A stretch of 64,000 bases of DNA from Thiohalobacter sp. IOR34 (GTDB lineage Bacteria; Pseudomonadota; Gammaproteobacteria; Thiohalobacterales; Thiohalobacteraceae), in contig NZ_CP128988.1 of assembly GCF_030406045.1 (NCBI RefSeq), forward strand, positions 62,001-126,000. Reading direction: 5' to 3'. Position 1 is the first letter of the stretch; every line of letters begins with the position of its first letter. The notes under the pieces are model-generated. The model made no database searches and had not been told where the DNA came from. It worked only from the letters and a program-made list of their open reading frames with translations. Of this stretch, positions 16,405 through 25,876 are shown piece by piece. A program made the position numbers and the translations under genes.

Positions 16405-17136
16405 ATGCTGAGTCGCGCATCCAGCCTGTCGTTGTTGCTGCTGCTGGTGGCCGGGGCGGAGCTGGCCGCTGCGGCCGAGATCCGTGGCCAGGTGGCGCTG
16501 CGTCACCTCGGCGTACTGCAGGGTGAGGCGGAGGTCGACGGCCGGCGGCTGATCAGCGTGGCCCTGCTGCCGCGTTCCGCGGCAGCAACGGGGCGGCCGC
16601 GGACCCATGTGATCAGGGTGCGGGACGGTCATTTCGAGCCCCTCTATCTCGCCATCCGGCGTGGCGACCGGGTGCGCTTCGTCAACCAGGCCGGGGTCTA
16701 CCATGAGCTGTTTTCGCTGTCTGCTGCCGAGCCCGTCCACATGCGGCTGGGCAAGAGCGGGGCCGGTGCCAACAGCGAGCGGGATTTTGCGATGACCGGC
16801 AGCTGGCATCTGTTCTGCCGTATCCACAGCCGCAGCTATGCACGCATCGATGTTCTGGATGCAGTGCGGATCCAGATGATCCCGGCGGGTGGCCACTTCG
16901 AATTCGAGGGCCTGGAAGCGGGCCGCTGGCAGCTGCGCGTGGCCGGCCCCGGTGTGGAGACCCAGCATGTCGAAGCGGTCGCCATGACCTCCCCGCCGCC
17001 CTTGAAGCTGACCCTGGCGGTCCACGGCGCGCCCGGCGCCGGCCAGGGGCTGGCGGCCGCGCCCATCGCCATCGAGCAGCTGTTTCCGGCCGAGCCGGAC
17101 GACCGGGGTTCGGTGGGAGGCAGGCGCGGGCCATGA
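16405..17136 (+). CDS. Cupredoxin-like periplasmic protein
   Basis: A 243-aa exported protein with a signal peptide ending near AAAAE (residues about 8-24). Residues 67-150 resemble a plastocyanin-like fold. Candidate copper ligands are H100 (GVYHELFS), C138 and H141 (WHLFCRIHS). The usual fourth Met two to three residues later is absent. Proteins of this kind are often labelled methylamine utilisation proteins without evidence. Residues about 155-230 are a second beta-rich domain of unknown kind. Its stop overlaps the start of the GGDEF-EAL gene (ATGA), so it may be a periplasmic partner of that sensor. Confidence 0.7.
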   Translation: MLSRASSLSLLLLLVAGAELAAAAEIRGQVALRHLGVLQGEAEVDGRRLISVALLPRSAAATGRPRTHVIRVRDGHFEPLYLAIRRGDRVRFVNQAGVYHELFSLSAAEPVHMRLGKSGAGANSERDFAMTGSWHLFCRIHSRSYARIDVLDAVRIQMIPAGGHFEFEGLEAGRWQLRVAGPGVETQHVEAVAMTSPPPLKLTLAVHGAPGAGQGLAAAPIAIEQLFPAEPDDRGSVGGRRGP

Positions 17137-19892
17137 AGATCGGCCAGAAGAACACCCTGTTCGTGCTGATGCTGGTCAGCGCCGTGCTGGTCGGCATGGC
17201 CCTGTCCGGTTACTACCTCGTGCAGCGGCACGTGGCGGCGCAGATCGACGCTGACATCGCCCGCGCCCACCGGGTCTTCGTCGAGGCGGAGCGCAGCGCC
17301 TTCACCCGCCTGCAGGCGGCGGCCCACGGCATCGCCCGCGAGCCCAGCCTGCTGGCCGCGGCGCTGACCGCCGATACCGCCACGGTGCGCGGCATGCTGG
17401 AGGATCTCTATCCCCGCCCGGGTATCGAGCTGCTCGCCGTCTATCTCGGTGGCAGTGTCGGCAGCGCCGTGGCCGAGGCCAGCAAGCCGCACCTCAGTTC
17501 CTCCCAGGTGCTGGCGTCGGCGCCGATGCTCGAGTTGATCCAGCGCGTCGGCCGCGGCGAGCCGGTGGCCTATGGCAATGCGCTGATCTTCGACACCTTC
17601 CTGCAGCTGGCGGCCATCCCGCTGCGCAGCCCGCTGGGTGGCTCGCTGGGCGTGCTGGTGGTGGGCGAGGAACTCGACCAGTCGGCCGTCGAGCAGCTCA
17701 AGCAGCTGATCCGGGCCGAAGTGGCGGTGTTCAGCGGCAACGTGGTGCTGGGCAGCACCCTGCCGATCGAGGGTGATCTGTTGCAGCAGATGGAGTACGG
17801 TCCCGGGCCGCGTCAGCCGCTGCGCTTCAGCGCCGGCGACGAGGTCTACCTGGGACACGTCTACCGCTTGCTGGCCGGCGACGGCAGCACCACGGTCGCC
17901 CGGCTGCTGGTGGCGCAGTCCAGCGATAGCTACTGGGCGCCCTATCGTCAGCTTGGCTTGCAGGGACTGATGTTCTCCGCCGGTGTGTTGCTGCTGGCCT
18001 CGCTGCTCGGCATCGGCATAAGCCAGGTTACCCTGACCCGGCCGATCATGCTGCTCAGCAAGGCGACCCGGCAGATCTCCAGCGGCAATCTGGACCACAA
18101 GGTGGTCATCGAACGCGACGATGAACTGGGCGAACTGGCCCGCTCGTTCAATGCCATGCTCGAGGATCTGGGGCGCTCGCGGGCGGAGCTGGTGCAGAGT
18201 CACCGCCGCTTCCATGATTTTGCCGAGAGTTCTTCCGACTGGCTGTGGGAGACGGACGCCGAGGGCCGCTTGGTGTATGTCTCCTCGGGTGTGGTGCACA
18301 ACCTGGGGGTGGCGGTGGACAGCTTGCTCGGGCACAGCTTCGCCGAGGTCTTTCCGCGTGACGATCTGGGGGAACTGACGGACCGCTTGTGTCCGCCGGG
18401 ACGGCGCCATTTCCCCTTCAAGGACCTGGAGTGCCGTGTCACCCTGCCGGACGGCAGCCGCCGCACCCTGCGCCTGAATGGCCTGCCGGTGGTCGAGGGG
18501 GGGCAGTTCCGCGGCTATCGCGGTACCGCCAGCGATGTCTCCAAGGCCCGCCAGGCCGAGGAGAGGCTGGCGGTACTCTCCAGCCAGGACCAGCTGACCG
18601 GACTGGCCAACCGGCGGCGTTTCCTGGTCGATCTGGCCCATGAGATCCGCCGGGCCCAGTCCCGGGACAGTCGAGGGGTGCTGATGCTGCTCGACCTGGA
18701 CTACCTGAAGATGATCAACGACACCGCCGGTCATGCGGTAGGCGACGAGATCCTCATCCAGGTGGCCGGTGTCCTGACCCGGCTGTCGCGCAGCGAGGAC
18801 CTGGTGGCGCGGGTCAGCGGCGACGAGTTCGCCCTCGCCTTCCCCGACATGTCGCTGGAGGAGGCGCGGGCCAAGGCGGAGATGATCCGCCAGGGCATCG
18901 CCGAGTGCCGGCCGGTGCACGGCGGCTCTGCGATCAATGTCTCGGCCAGCATCGGCGTGGTCTCCTTCCCCGACCGCGCCAGCAACGCCGTGGAGCTGAT
19001 GGCGCTGGCCGATACCGCCATGTATACGGCCAAGGACAACGGCCGCGATCAGGTGCGCTTGTTCAGCGAGCTGGACCGGCAGCGGGAGCACATGGGCAGT
19101 CTGCTGGCGGCCCGCAATCAGGTGCTGGAGGCGCTGGAGGAGGAGCGCTTCGAGCTGGTCTTCCAGCCGATCGCCGACGTCCTCAGCGGCGGTGTGCATC
19201 ATTTCGAGACCCTGCTGCGGATCCGCAATCCGGATGGCACCCTGTTGATGCCAGGCAACTTCATCCCCGCAGCCGAGCAGTTCGGTCTGATCGGCCGCAT
19301 CGACCGGCTGGTGCTGCACGAGGCATTGGCGCGGCTGGCCGCCCTGCCCCCGGAGATGGCATCGGTCGGCCTGTCACTGAATCTCTCCGGCCTCTCGGTG
19401 GGGGACGAGGGGATGCTGCGTCTGATCTGCGAGGAGGTCGAGGCCTCGGGAGTGGCGCCGGAACGCATCACCTTCGAGGTGACCGAGACGGCGGCCTGCG
19501 AGAACATGGGCCGCGCCGTGGAGTTCATCGCCCGCATCCGCCAGCTCGGCTGCAAGATTTCGCTGGACGACTTCGGGGTCGGTTTCTCGTCCTTCTCCTA
19601 CCTGAAGAACCTGCGGGTCGACGTGCTGAAGATCGACGGCAGTTTCATCCGCGACATCACCCGCAGCCAGGAGGATCAGCTGTTCGTCAAGGCGCTGGTC
19701 GACGTGGCGCGCGGCATGGGCATCCATACCGTGGCCGAGTTCGTCGAGACCCGGGAGGCCCTGTTGCTGCTGCGGCGGATCGGCGTCGACTACGTGCAGG
19801 GCTACTACATCGGCCGGCCGGGGCCGACCATGGAGCTGCGCCAGATCGAGATCCCCTCGGCCAGCGCCGTGCGGCCGGCGCTGGTGGGGTGA
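17133..19892 (+). CDS. Membrane sensor GGDEF-EAL protein
   Basis: A 919-aa c-di-GMP signalling protein. Order: transmembrane helix (about 8-30), a large periplasmic CACHE-like sensor (about 31-280), a second helix (about 283-305), HAMP, a PAS domain (about 350-470), GGDEF, then EAL. The cyclase motif is SGDEF at 562-566, a tolerated variant. The EAL motif reads ETL at 692-694. The other phosphodiesterase residues look present (NLSG, FEVTET, DDFGVGFSS, LKIDGSF, AEFVET, QGYYIGRP). Both activities are therefore possible; hydrolysis with GTP-stimulated control is my best guess. It is coupled to the cupredoxin-like gene. Confidence 0.93.
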   Translation: MKIGQKNTLFVLMLVSAVLVGMALSGYYLVQRHVAAQIDADIARAHRVFVEAERSAFTRLQAAAHGIAREPSLLAAALTADTATVRGMLEDLYPRPGIELLAVYLGGSVGSAVAEASKPHLSSSQVLASAPMLELIQRVGRGEPVAYGNALIFDTFLQLAAIPLRSPLGGSLGVLVVGEELDQSAVEQLKQLIRAEVAVFSGNVVLGSTLPIEGDLLQQMEYGPGPRQPLRFSAGDEVYLGHVYRLLAGDGSTTVARLLVAQSSDSYWAPYRQLGLQGLMFSAGVLLLASLLGIGISQVTLTRPIMLLSKATRQISSGNLDHKVVIERDDELGELARSFNAMLEDLGRSRAELVQSHRRFHDFAESSSDWLWETDAEGRLVYVSSGVVHNLGVAVDSLLGHSFAEVFPRDDLGELTDRLCPPGRRHFPFKDLECRVTLPDGSRRTLRLNGLPVVEGGQFRGYRGTASDVSKARQAEERLAVLSSQDQLTGLANRRRFLVDLAHEIRRAQSRDSRGVLMLLDLDYLKMINDTAGHAVGDEILIQVAGVLTRLSRSEDLVARVSGDEFALAFPDMSLEEARAKAEMIRQGIAECRPVHGGSAINVSASIGVVSFPDRASNAVELMALADTAMYTAKDNGRDQVRLFSELDRQREHMGSLLAARNQVLEALEEERFELVFQPIADVLSGGVHHFETLLRIRNPDGTLLMPGNFIPAAEQFGLIGRIDRLVLHEALARLAALPPEMASVGLSLNLSGLSVGDEGMLRLICEEVEASGVAPERITFEVTETAACENMGRAVEFIARIRQLGCKISLDDFGVGFSSFSYLKNLRVDVLKIDGSFIRDITRSQEDQLFVKALVDVARGMGIHTVAEFVETREALLLLRRIGVDYVQGYYIGRPGPTMELRQIEIPSASAVRPALVG

Positions 19893-19902
19893 GGGGGGGT
19901 TC

Positions 19903-19979
19903 AGAATCCAGAATCCAGAATCCAGAATTCAGAATTCAGAATTCAGAATTCAGAATTCAGAATTCAGAATTCAGAATTC
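19903..19979. repeat. Eleven tandem 7-bp repeats (AGAATYC)
   Basis: Eleven exact 7-bp units follow the GGDEF-EAL stop codon by about 10 bp. The first three read AGAATCC and the next eight AGAATTC. The array is AT-rich inside GC-rich DNA, and each of the eight later units holds a GAATTC palindrome. There are no spacers of constant size, so this is a simple tandem repeat and not a CRISPR. Confidence 0.95.
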
Positions 19980-19999
19980 CAGGAGTCAGGGGATAGGGG

Positions 20000-20391
20000 G
20001 TAGGAGCGATCGCCAGGTCGCGATGCGGCGCGAAGCGCCGCTTCTGACGGCTCACCTAGCCCGGATATTGCACCACGGATTCGATGCTCAGGGCGAAGCC
20101 AGCTTCGGCCTGACATCGAACAGGCACAAACTGTAACCCGCCCAGGGGGGCTTCATGGCCATATTGTCCCTGTATTACAGCACGAACCCCGTTCACGTGC
20201 GCCGCCTTGGTGCAATATCCGGGTAGCTGCGGCTATGCTTCTGCGGGCGATCGGCCAAGCTGCTTTTGCATACCCGGGTCTGTTAACACCACGCCTATCG
20301 CGGCCTGGAGCCCGCTCCAACCCTGGTGCCGCCATGCCCCGTAGGAGCGGCGTCCACGCCGCGATGCGGCGCGCAGCGCCGCTTCTGACGG
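20000..20391. repeat. REP repeats flanking the 20056-20226 element
   Basis: A 51-bp sequence with a GTAG-headed REP occurs at 20000-20050 and again at 20341-20391 in the same orientation. The second copy is the right half of a REP pair at 20296-20365. The copies flank the MITE-like element at 20056-20226. With the 7-bp array upstream, they account for nearly all of the 521-bp gap between the GGDEF-EAL gene and argH. I see no gene here. Confidence 0.8.
20056..20226. mobile_element. 171-bp MITE-like element, CCCGGATATTGCACCA ends
   Basis: The two ends are inverted copies of CCCGGATATTGCACCA (16 bp perfect) within about 20 bp of near-perfect inverted repeat. Next to the left end, 20079-20120 folds into a hairpin with matched blocks TTCGAT/ATCGAA, CAGG/CCTG and CGAAG/CTTCG. 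It has no open frame of note. The same arm recurs near 7399, 30250 and 32285, so this is a dispersed family. The transposase source is unknown. Confidence 0.75.
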
Positions 20392-20413
20392 ATTGATGAA
20401 GTCAGGAGGGGTG

Positions 20414-21808
20414 TCAGATTTCCAGGCGGGCACGGGCGCGCTGGGCGGCAGCGCGCACCTGGCTCGGGGCGGTGCCGCCCAGGTGGTCGCGGGCGGCCAC
20501 CGAGCCCTCCAGGGTCAGCACCTCGAAGACGTCCTCGCCGATCACCGGCGACAGGGCCTGCAGTGCGGCCAGCTCGAGCTCGGCCAGGTCGCGGCCGCTG
20601 TCGATGCCCAGGCGCACCGCCTTGCCGACGATCTCGTGGGCGTCGCGGAAGGGGACGCCCTTGCGCACCAGGTAGTCGGCCAGGTCGGTGGCGGTGGAGA
20701 AGCCGGCCCGCGCGGCACGGCGCATGTTGTCCCGTTTCGGTTCGATGGCCGGGACCATGTCGGCGAACACCCGCAGGCAGCCCTTGAGGGTATCCACGGT
20801 GTCGAACAGCGGTTCCTTGTCTTCCTGGTTGTCCTTGTTGTAGGCCAGCGGTTGGCCCTTCATCAGCGTCAGCAGGCCGATCAGGTGGCCATTGACCCGG
20901 CCGGTCTTGCCGCGCACCAGTTCCGGCACGTCCGGGTTCTTCTTCTGCGGCATGATCGAGGAGCCGGTGCAGAAGCGGTCCGGCAGGTCGATGAAGTCGA
21001 ACTGGGCCGAGGTCCAGAGGATGAGTTCCTCCGAGCAGCGTGACAGGTGGGTCATCAGCAGCGCCGCGGCGGCGGTGAATTCGATGGCGAAGTCACGGTC
21101 GGAGACGGCGTCCAGCGAGTTCTCGGCCGGGGCCTCGAAGCCCAGCAGCTCGGCGGTGTAGGCGCGGTCGATGGGATAGGTGGTGCCGGCCAGGGCGGCG
21201 GCACCCAGCGGCATGACGTTCATCCGCCGGCGGCAGTCCTTGAGCCGCTGCCGGTCGCGCTCCAGCATCTCGAACCAGGCCAGCAGGTGATGGCCGAAGG
21301 TCACCGGCATGGCCACCTGCAGGTGGGTGAAGCCGGGCATGATGGTGTCGGCCTCGCGTTCGGCCAGGTCGACGAGCCCCCGCTGCAGGCGTTCCAGTTC
21401 GGCAACACTGGCGTCGATCTCGTCACGCAGGTAGAGGCGCATGTCGGTGGCCACCTGGTCGTTGCGCGAGCGGCCGGTGTGCAGCTTCTTGCCGGCGTCG
21501 CCGATCAGCGCGGTGAGCCGCGCCTCGATGTTCATGTGCACGTCCTCGCGCGCCACCGACCACTCGAAGTCGCCGGCCTCGATCTCGCCGCGGATCCGCT
21601 GCAGGCCGTCGACGATGGCATCGCGTTCCGTCTCGCTGAGCACGCCGATCTTGGCCAGCATGCTGGCATGGGCGATGGAGCCGTCGATGTCGTAGCGGTA
21701 CAGGCGCCGGTCGAAGTCGACCGAGGCGGTGAAGGCCTCGACGAAGGCGTCGGTGGATTCGGTGAAGCGGCCGCCCCAGAGCTTGCCGTTCGGGTCTTGG
21801 TCTGCCAT
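20414..21808 (-). CDS. argH: Argininosuccinate lyase ArgH
   Basis: Last enzyme of arginine synthesis, splitting argininosuccinate to arginine and fumarate. The 464-aa product starts [17 protein letters not shown]; the longer upstream frame crosses the promoter region. Superfamily signature [19 protein letters not shown] is present, as are [19 protein letters not shown] and the catalytic region [18 protein letters not shown]. It is divergent from algZ with a 131-bp gap, the same argH-algZ-algR arrangement seen in Pseudomonas. Confidence 0.98.
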   Translation of the reverse strand: MADQDPNGKLWGGRFTESTDAFVEAFTASVDFDRRLYRYDIDGSIAHASMLAKIGVLSETERDAIVDGLQRIRGEIEAGDFEWSVAREDVHMNIEARLTALIGDAGKKLHTGRSRNDQVATDMRLYLRDEIDASVAELERLQRGLVDLAEREADTIMPGFTHLQVAMPVTFGHHLLAWFEMLERDRQRLKDCRRRMNVMPLGAAALAGTTYPIDRAYTAELLGFEAPAENSLDAVSDRDFAIEFTAAAALLMTHLSRCSEELILWTSAQFDFIDLPDRFCTGSSIMPQKKNPDVPELVRGKTGRVNGHLIGLLTLMKGQPLAYNKDNQEDKEPLFDTVDTLKGCLRVFADMVPAIEPKRDNMRRAARAGFSTATDLADYLVRKGVPFRDAHEIVGKAVRLGIDSGRDLAELELAALQALSPVIGEDVFEVLTLEGSVAARDHLGGTAPSQVRAAAQRARARLEI

Positions 21809-21939
21809 GTGCGGGTTTCCGTCTGCCGGTGCTGTGGATCGCGCCAGTATAGCCGAGGCCTTGTCCGCAACCCAGATTCGGCTTTTCCGCCGCCGTGCCG
21901 ATACTTGCAACAGGTGGATCGAACCGGGACACTCCAGCC

Positions 21940-23007
21940 ATGGCGTCAGCAAAGGGACACCAGCGCCCGCCGCAGGAACGCGCAGCGAGCTTTTTCCTGC
22001 CCAGCTTCTGCGGCATCCGCATGGTATTCGCCGTGGTGGTGGTGGCCGAGCTGCTGGCCTTCGTCCTGGTGCTGGCCGGCCGTGCCCCCGGGCCGCGGCT
22101 GTGGAGCGATCTCGGCCTGGTGTCCCTGTTCGTGCAGTGGGTCGCCCTGAGCAGCGCCGCCCTGCTCTGCCTGCTGCGGCCCTGGCTGGCGCGGCTCAGC
22201 AATCTGGCGGCGGGCCTGCTGGCCTATCTGCTGCTGCTGGCGACCACCGCGGTGCTCAGCGAGGCGGCCTATCGCCTGCTCGCGCCGCTGGGGGGCTCGC
22301 CCCAGCTCGATCACCCCGGTTTCGTGCTGCGCAACCTCGCGATCAGCGCCATCATCAGCGCCCTGCTGCTGCGCTACTTCTATGTCCGCCACCAGTGGCA
22401 GGCCCAGGTGCAGGCCGAGGCCAGGGCGCGGATCGCGGCCCTGGCAGCGCGCATCCGGCCGCACTTCCTGTTCAACAGCCTCAATACCATCGCCTCCCTG
22501 ACCTCCACCCGCCCGCAGCTGGCCGAGGAACTGGTCCAGGATCTGGCCGATCTGTTCCGGGTCACCATGCAGGACGTGGGGGCGCGGATCAGCCTGGCCG
22601 AGGAGATCGACATCGCACGCCGTTACCTGCACATCGAGAGCCAGCGCCTGGGCGAGCGCCTGCAGGTGGAGTGGATGACCAAGAACCTGCCGCTGACGGC
22701 CGAGGTGCCGCCGCTGATCCTGCAGCCGCTGCTGGAGAACGCCGTCTATCACGGCATCGAACCGGTGGCCGGTGGTGGCAGCATCCAGGTGCTGCTCACC
22801 TACAATCGCGGCGTGCTGCGGCTGGAGGTGCGCAATCCCCTGGTGGAGGGTGAGCTGGAGCGCCACCGCGAGGGCAACCGCATGGCCCTGGCCAACATCC
22901 AGGAGCGGTTGCGTCTGGCCTTCGGCGCCTCGGCCCGCCTGGAGACCGAGCAGCGCAACGGCGAATACCGGGTGCGGCTGCTGTTCCCGCTGGAGGCGGT
23001 GGCATGA
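21940..23007 (+). CDS. algZ: AlgZ/FimS-type sensor histidine kinase
   Basis: A 355-aa LytS/AlgZ-family sensor with four predicted transmembrane helices in residues about 28-148. The His_kinase domain carries H175 in [16 protein letters not shown]. The ATP-binding part contains [17 protein letters not shown] but the usual separate H-box/N-box pattern of classic kinases is absent, as in AlgZ. It pairs with the LytTR regulator whose start overlaps its stop by 4 bp. In Pseudomonas the pair controls alginate, twitching and virulence. Here targets are unknown. An alternative start 45 bp upstream exists; MASAKGHQ was chosen by family length. Confidence 0.92.
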   Translation: MASAKGHQRPPQERAASFFLPSFCGIRMVFAVVVVAELLAFVLVLAGRAPGPRLWSDLGLVSLFVQWVALSSAALLCLLRPWLARLSNLAAGLLAYLLLLATTAVLSEAAYRLLAPLGGSPQLDHPGFVLRNLAISAIISALLLRYFYVRHQWQAQVQAEARARIAALAARIRPHFLFNSLNTIASLTSTRPQLAEELVQDLADLFRVTMQDVGARISLAEEIDIARRYLHIESQRLGERLQVEWMTKNLPLTAEVPPLILQPLLENAVYHGIEPVAGGGSIQVLLTYNRGVLRLEVRNPLVEGELERHREGNRMALANIQERLRLAFGASARLETEQRNGEYRVRLLFPLEAVA

Positions 23008-23732
23008 GACTGTTGCTGGTGGACGACGAGGCCCTGGCCCGCGACCGGCTGCGGCGGCTGCTGGCCGAGCTGCCCGACACCGAGGTGGTGGGCGAGGCGG
23101 CCAGCGGCCGCGAGGCGCTGGAGCAGGTCGAGCGGCTGCAGCCGGACCTGGTGCTGATGGACATCCGCATGCCGGAGATGGATGGTCTGGAGGCGGCGCG
23201 GCATCTGGCGGCGCTGCCCGAACCGCCGGCGGTGATCTTTACCACTGCCTACGGCGAGCATGCCCTGGAGGCCTTCGAGGCGGCGGCGCTCGGTTACCTG
23301 GTGAAACCGATCCGCATCGAACGCCTGGCCGCGGCGCTGGGCAATGCCCGGCGCCTGACCCGGGCCCAGGCGGGGCGGCTGGAGGGCGAGAGCGGCCGGG
23401 CGCGCAGTCACCTCTGCGTGCGCCAGCGCGGCAACCTGCAGCTGGTACCGGTGGCGGACATCCGCTACTTCCGTGCCGACCACAAGTACGTCACGGTGCG
23501 CACGGGCAGCGGCGAGCTGTTGATCGAGGAGTCGCTGAAGTCGCTGGAGGAGGAGTTCGGTGCGCGCTTCGTGCGCGTCCATCGCAATGCGCTGGTGGCG
23601 CGCGCTTTCCTGCAGGGGCTGGAGAAGGATGCCCAGGGACGGCTCAACGTGGTGCTGATGGGCATCGACGAGCGGCTGGAGGTGAGCCGCCGGCATGCGT
23701 CGGCGCTGCGCCGGCTGTTGAAGGGCAGCTAG
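23004..23732 (+). CDS. algR: AlgR-type LytTR response regulator
   Basis: A 242-aa response regulator. The receiver domain (1-115) has acidic D7-D8 (LLVDDEALARDRL), the phospho-acceptor D53 in VLMDIRMPEMDG, and K106-type lysine in YLVKPIRIERL. The C-terminal LytTR DNA-binding domain (about 135-240) contains YFRADHKYVTVRTGSGELL and RFVRVHRNALVAR. It is the cognate regulator of the AlgZ-like kinase, with overlapping stop and start. hemC follows after a 1.2-kb insertion of repeats and one leftward gene; in Pseudomonas algR and hemC are adjacent. Confidence 0.94.
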   Translation: MRLLLVDDEALARDRLRRLLAELPDTEVVGEAASGREALEQVERLQPDLVLMDIRMPEMDGLEAARHLAALPEPPAVIFTTAYGEHALEAFEAAALGYLVKPIRIERLAAALGNARRLTRAQAGRLEGESGRARSHLCVRQRGNLQLVPVADIRYFRADHKYVTVRTGSGELLIEESLKSLEEEFGARFVRVHRNALVARAFLQGLEKDAQGRLNVVLMGIDERLEVSRRHASALRRLLKGS

Positions 23733-23734
23733 CT

Positions 23735-24320
23735 GTCCAATGAGCCAAGACAGGTTCCATGTGCCGGGGCTGGCGAGGCGGCAGGATGGGGGCGGCCCCC
23801 ATCGTTGTGAGTCGATCGCGGCCTGGAGACCGCTCCTACCCCTCGTGCCGCCATGCCCCCCGTAGGAGCGGCCTCCAGGCCGCGATCGGGCAGGATCCGC
23901 GGCCATGCCCGCCGCATGTGCCGCGGCTGGCCGCACCCGCGTGGCTAGTCCATGAGCCCGGGGAACGTTCCATGGGCCGGGGCTGGCGAGGCGTGAGGAT
24001 GGGGGCGGGTGGTCCCCGTCGTTGTGAGTCGATCGCGGCCTGAACCACGCCGCCCCCTTGTGCCGCCATGCCCCCCGTAGGAGCGGCCTCCAGGCCGCGA
24101 TTGGGCAGGATCCGCGGCCATGCCCGCCGCATGTGCCGCGGCTGGCCGCGCCCCCGGGCTAATCCATGAGCCCGGGACACGTTCCATGCACCGGGGTCTG
24201 GCGAGGCGGCAGGATGGGGGCGGCCCCCATCGTTGTGACTCGATCGCGGTCTGGAGACCGCTCCTACCCCTCGTGCCGCCATGCCCCGTAGGAGCGGCCT
24301 CCAGGCCGCGATTGGGCGGG
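23735..24320. repeat. Three tandem ~213-bp REP-containing repeats
   Basis: A unit of 213-214 bp is repeated in direct tandem, as shown by the recurrence of the same landmark at 23755, 23968 and 24182. Each unit holds a unique-looking GC-rich part and a pair of REP palindromes, including the GTAG head. The third unit is cut short at about 24320, next to the thioredoxin-like gene. Sequence differences between copies are mostly single bases, so amplification was recent but not immediate. The 596-bp gap contains nothing else that I recognise. Confidence 0.9.
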
Positions 24321-24328
24321 CTAGCTAG

Positions 24329-24835
24329 CTAGCGGCCGCGCAGGGCACGCAGGGCGGCGTCGATGGCCTGGTCCAGGTAGCCGCCGAAGAAGTCGGGCGT
24401 GGTCAGGCCGACCATGCGCTCGGTCAGCTCACGGCCCTCGGCGTCGAGAAACAGCAGGGTGGGGGTGAAGGACACGCCGTAGCGTTCGGCCAGCGTCTGG
24501 GGTGTGATGCGGCGGCCGTCGAAATCGGTCAGCAGTTCCGCCGCGTCGATGTCGATGCGACGGATCAGCACCCGGTCGTCATAGTCGCCGCTGATCAGCA
24601 TGGGCACCAGGAAGTCGCTCTCCAGCAGCCGGCAGTAGCCGCAGTGGCTGGCTTCCACCGCCAGCAGGATGGGGATCCGCCGTTCCCTGGCCAGGCGGGC
24701 ATCGCGCTGCAGGTCGCTGGCCAGCGGCGCCTGCGGCGGCCCGTCTGCCGCCGCTGCGGCGGCGGCCAGCAGCCAGCCCAGCAGCAGCCACACGGCCGGG
24801 CCGACCCCATATCGCTTGCAACCGGCTTTCACCAC
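24329..24835 (-). CDS. Periplasmic thioredoxin-like protein (CGYC)
   Basis: A 168-aa protein with a GTG start (two adjacent GTGs; no ATG precedes the hydrophobic segment). A signal peptide at about residues 12-30 ends in an Ala run before DGPP. The mature part is a thioredoxin fold with the redox motif CGYC in [13 protein letters not shown] and a cis-Pro in [15 protein letters not shown]. It resembles SoxW/DsbD-gamma-like thiol reductases that act on periplasmic disulfides. It is alone on its strand, inserted between algR and hemC with the tandem repeats at its 3' end. Confidence 0.82.
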   Translation of the reverse strand: MVKAGCKRYGVGPAVWLLLGWLLAAAAAAADGPPQAPLASDLQRDARLARERRIPILLAVEASHCGYCRLLESDFLVPMLISGDYDDRVLIRRIDIDAAELLTDFDGRRITPQTLAERYGVSFTPTLLFLDAEGRELTERMVGLTTPDFFGGYLDQAIDAALRALRGR

Positions 24836-24935
24836 TCGTTATCCTCGCCTTTTCGGGTCACGCGCCCGTCTTCGCCGGTCAGCTCCCGCGCCCGGGATCA
24901 GCCAGGTCCGCCCATTTCACAATCTGGATTGCAGG

Positions 24936-25871
24936 ATGTCCATCTCCAACGACACGATTCGCATCGCCACCCGCAAGAGCGCGCTGGCCCTGTGGCAGGC
25001 CGAGCACGTCCGCGCCGGTCTCGAGGCCCTTCATCCCGGTCTCAAGGTCGAGCTGCTGACCATGAGCACCCGCGGCGACAAGATCCTCGACAGCCCGCTG
25101 GCCAAGGTGGGCGGCAAGGGGCTGTTCGTCAAGGAGCTGGAACAGGCCATGCTGGAGGGACGGGCCGACATCGCCGTGCATTCCATGAAGGATGTGCCGG
25201 TGGAGATGCCGGACGGCCTGGAGCTGGCGGTGATCCTGGAGCGCGAGGATCCGCGCGACGCCTTCGTCTCCAACCGCCATGCGAGTTTCGAGGACCTGCC
25301 GCAGGGTGCGGTGGTCGGTACCTCCAGCCTGCGCCGCCAGTGCCAGCTGCGGGCTGCCCGCCCGGACCTGCTGATCCATGACCTGCGCGGCAACGTCAAT
25401 ACCCGGCTCGACAAGCTCGACGCCGGTGACTACGACGCCATCATTCTCGCCTGCGCCGGCCTCAAGCGCCTCGGTTTCGGCGCCCGCATTCGCCAGACCC
25501 TGGGACCGGATCAGGTGCTGCCGGCCATCGGCCAGGGCGCGGTGGGCATCGAGTGCCGTAGCGACGACGAGGCGGTGAAGGCGCTGATCGCACCGCTCGC
25601 CCATGCCGAGACCAGCCTGCGGCTGCGCGCCGAGCGGGCCTTCAACAGCCGGCTGATGGGCGGCTGCCAGGTGCCCATTGCCGGCTATGCCGAGATCGAG
25701 CACGGCGTGGTGCTGCTGCGCGGTCTGGTGGGTCGACCGGACGGCAGCGAGATCATCCTCGGCGACATCAGCGGCCGGCCGGAGGATGGTGAGGAACTGG
25801 GCCGGGTGCTGGCCGAGGATCTGCTGGCGCGGGGTGCCGGCGAGATTCTCGAGGCCCTGTACGCGGACTGA
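24936..25871 (+). CDS. hemC: Porphobilinogen deaminase HemC
   Basis: Joins four porphobilinogens into hydroxymethylbilane. The 311-aa length is normal. The dipyrromethane cofactor cysteine is C244 in [14 protein letters not shown]; catalytic Asp lies in [14 protein letters not shown]. The start [18 protein letters not shown] is highly conserved. It leads the hemC-hemD-hemX-hemY operon; the hemD start is 5 bp after its stop. Confidence 0.98.
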   Translation: MSISNDTIRIATRKSALALWQAEHVRAGLEALHPGLKVELLTMSTRGDKILDSPLAKVGGKGLFVKELEQAMLEGRADIAVHSMKDVPVEMPDGLELAVILEREDPRDAFVSNRHASFEDLPQGAVVGTSSLRRQCQLRAARPDLLIHDLRGNVNTRLDKLDAGDYDAIILACAGLKRLGFGARIRQTLGPDQVLPAIGQGAVGIECRSDDEAVKALIAPLAHAETSLRLRAERAFNSRLMGGCQVPIAGYAEIEHGVVLLRGLVGRPDGSEIILGDISGRPEDGEELGRVLAEDLLARGAGEILEALYAD

Positions 25872-25876
25872 AGGCG

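Noticed and set aside
19903-19979. CRISPR array
   Set aside because: The 7-bp units have no spacers. The REP-bearing tandem repeats at 23735-24320 also lack the short repeat and unique spacer pattern, and no cas gene is present.
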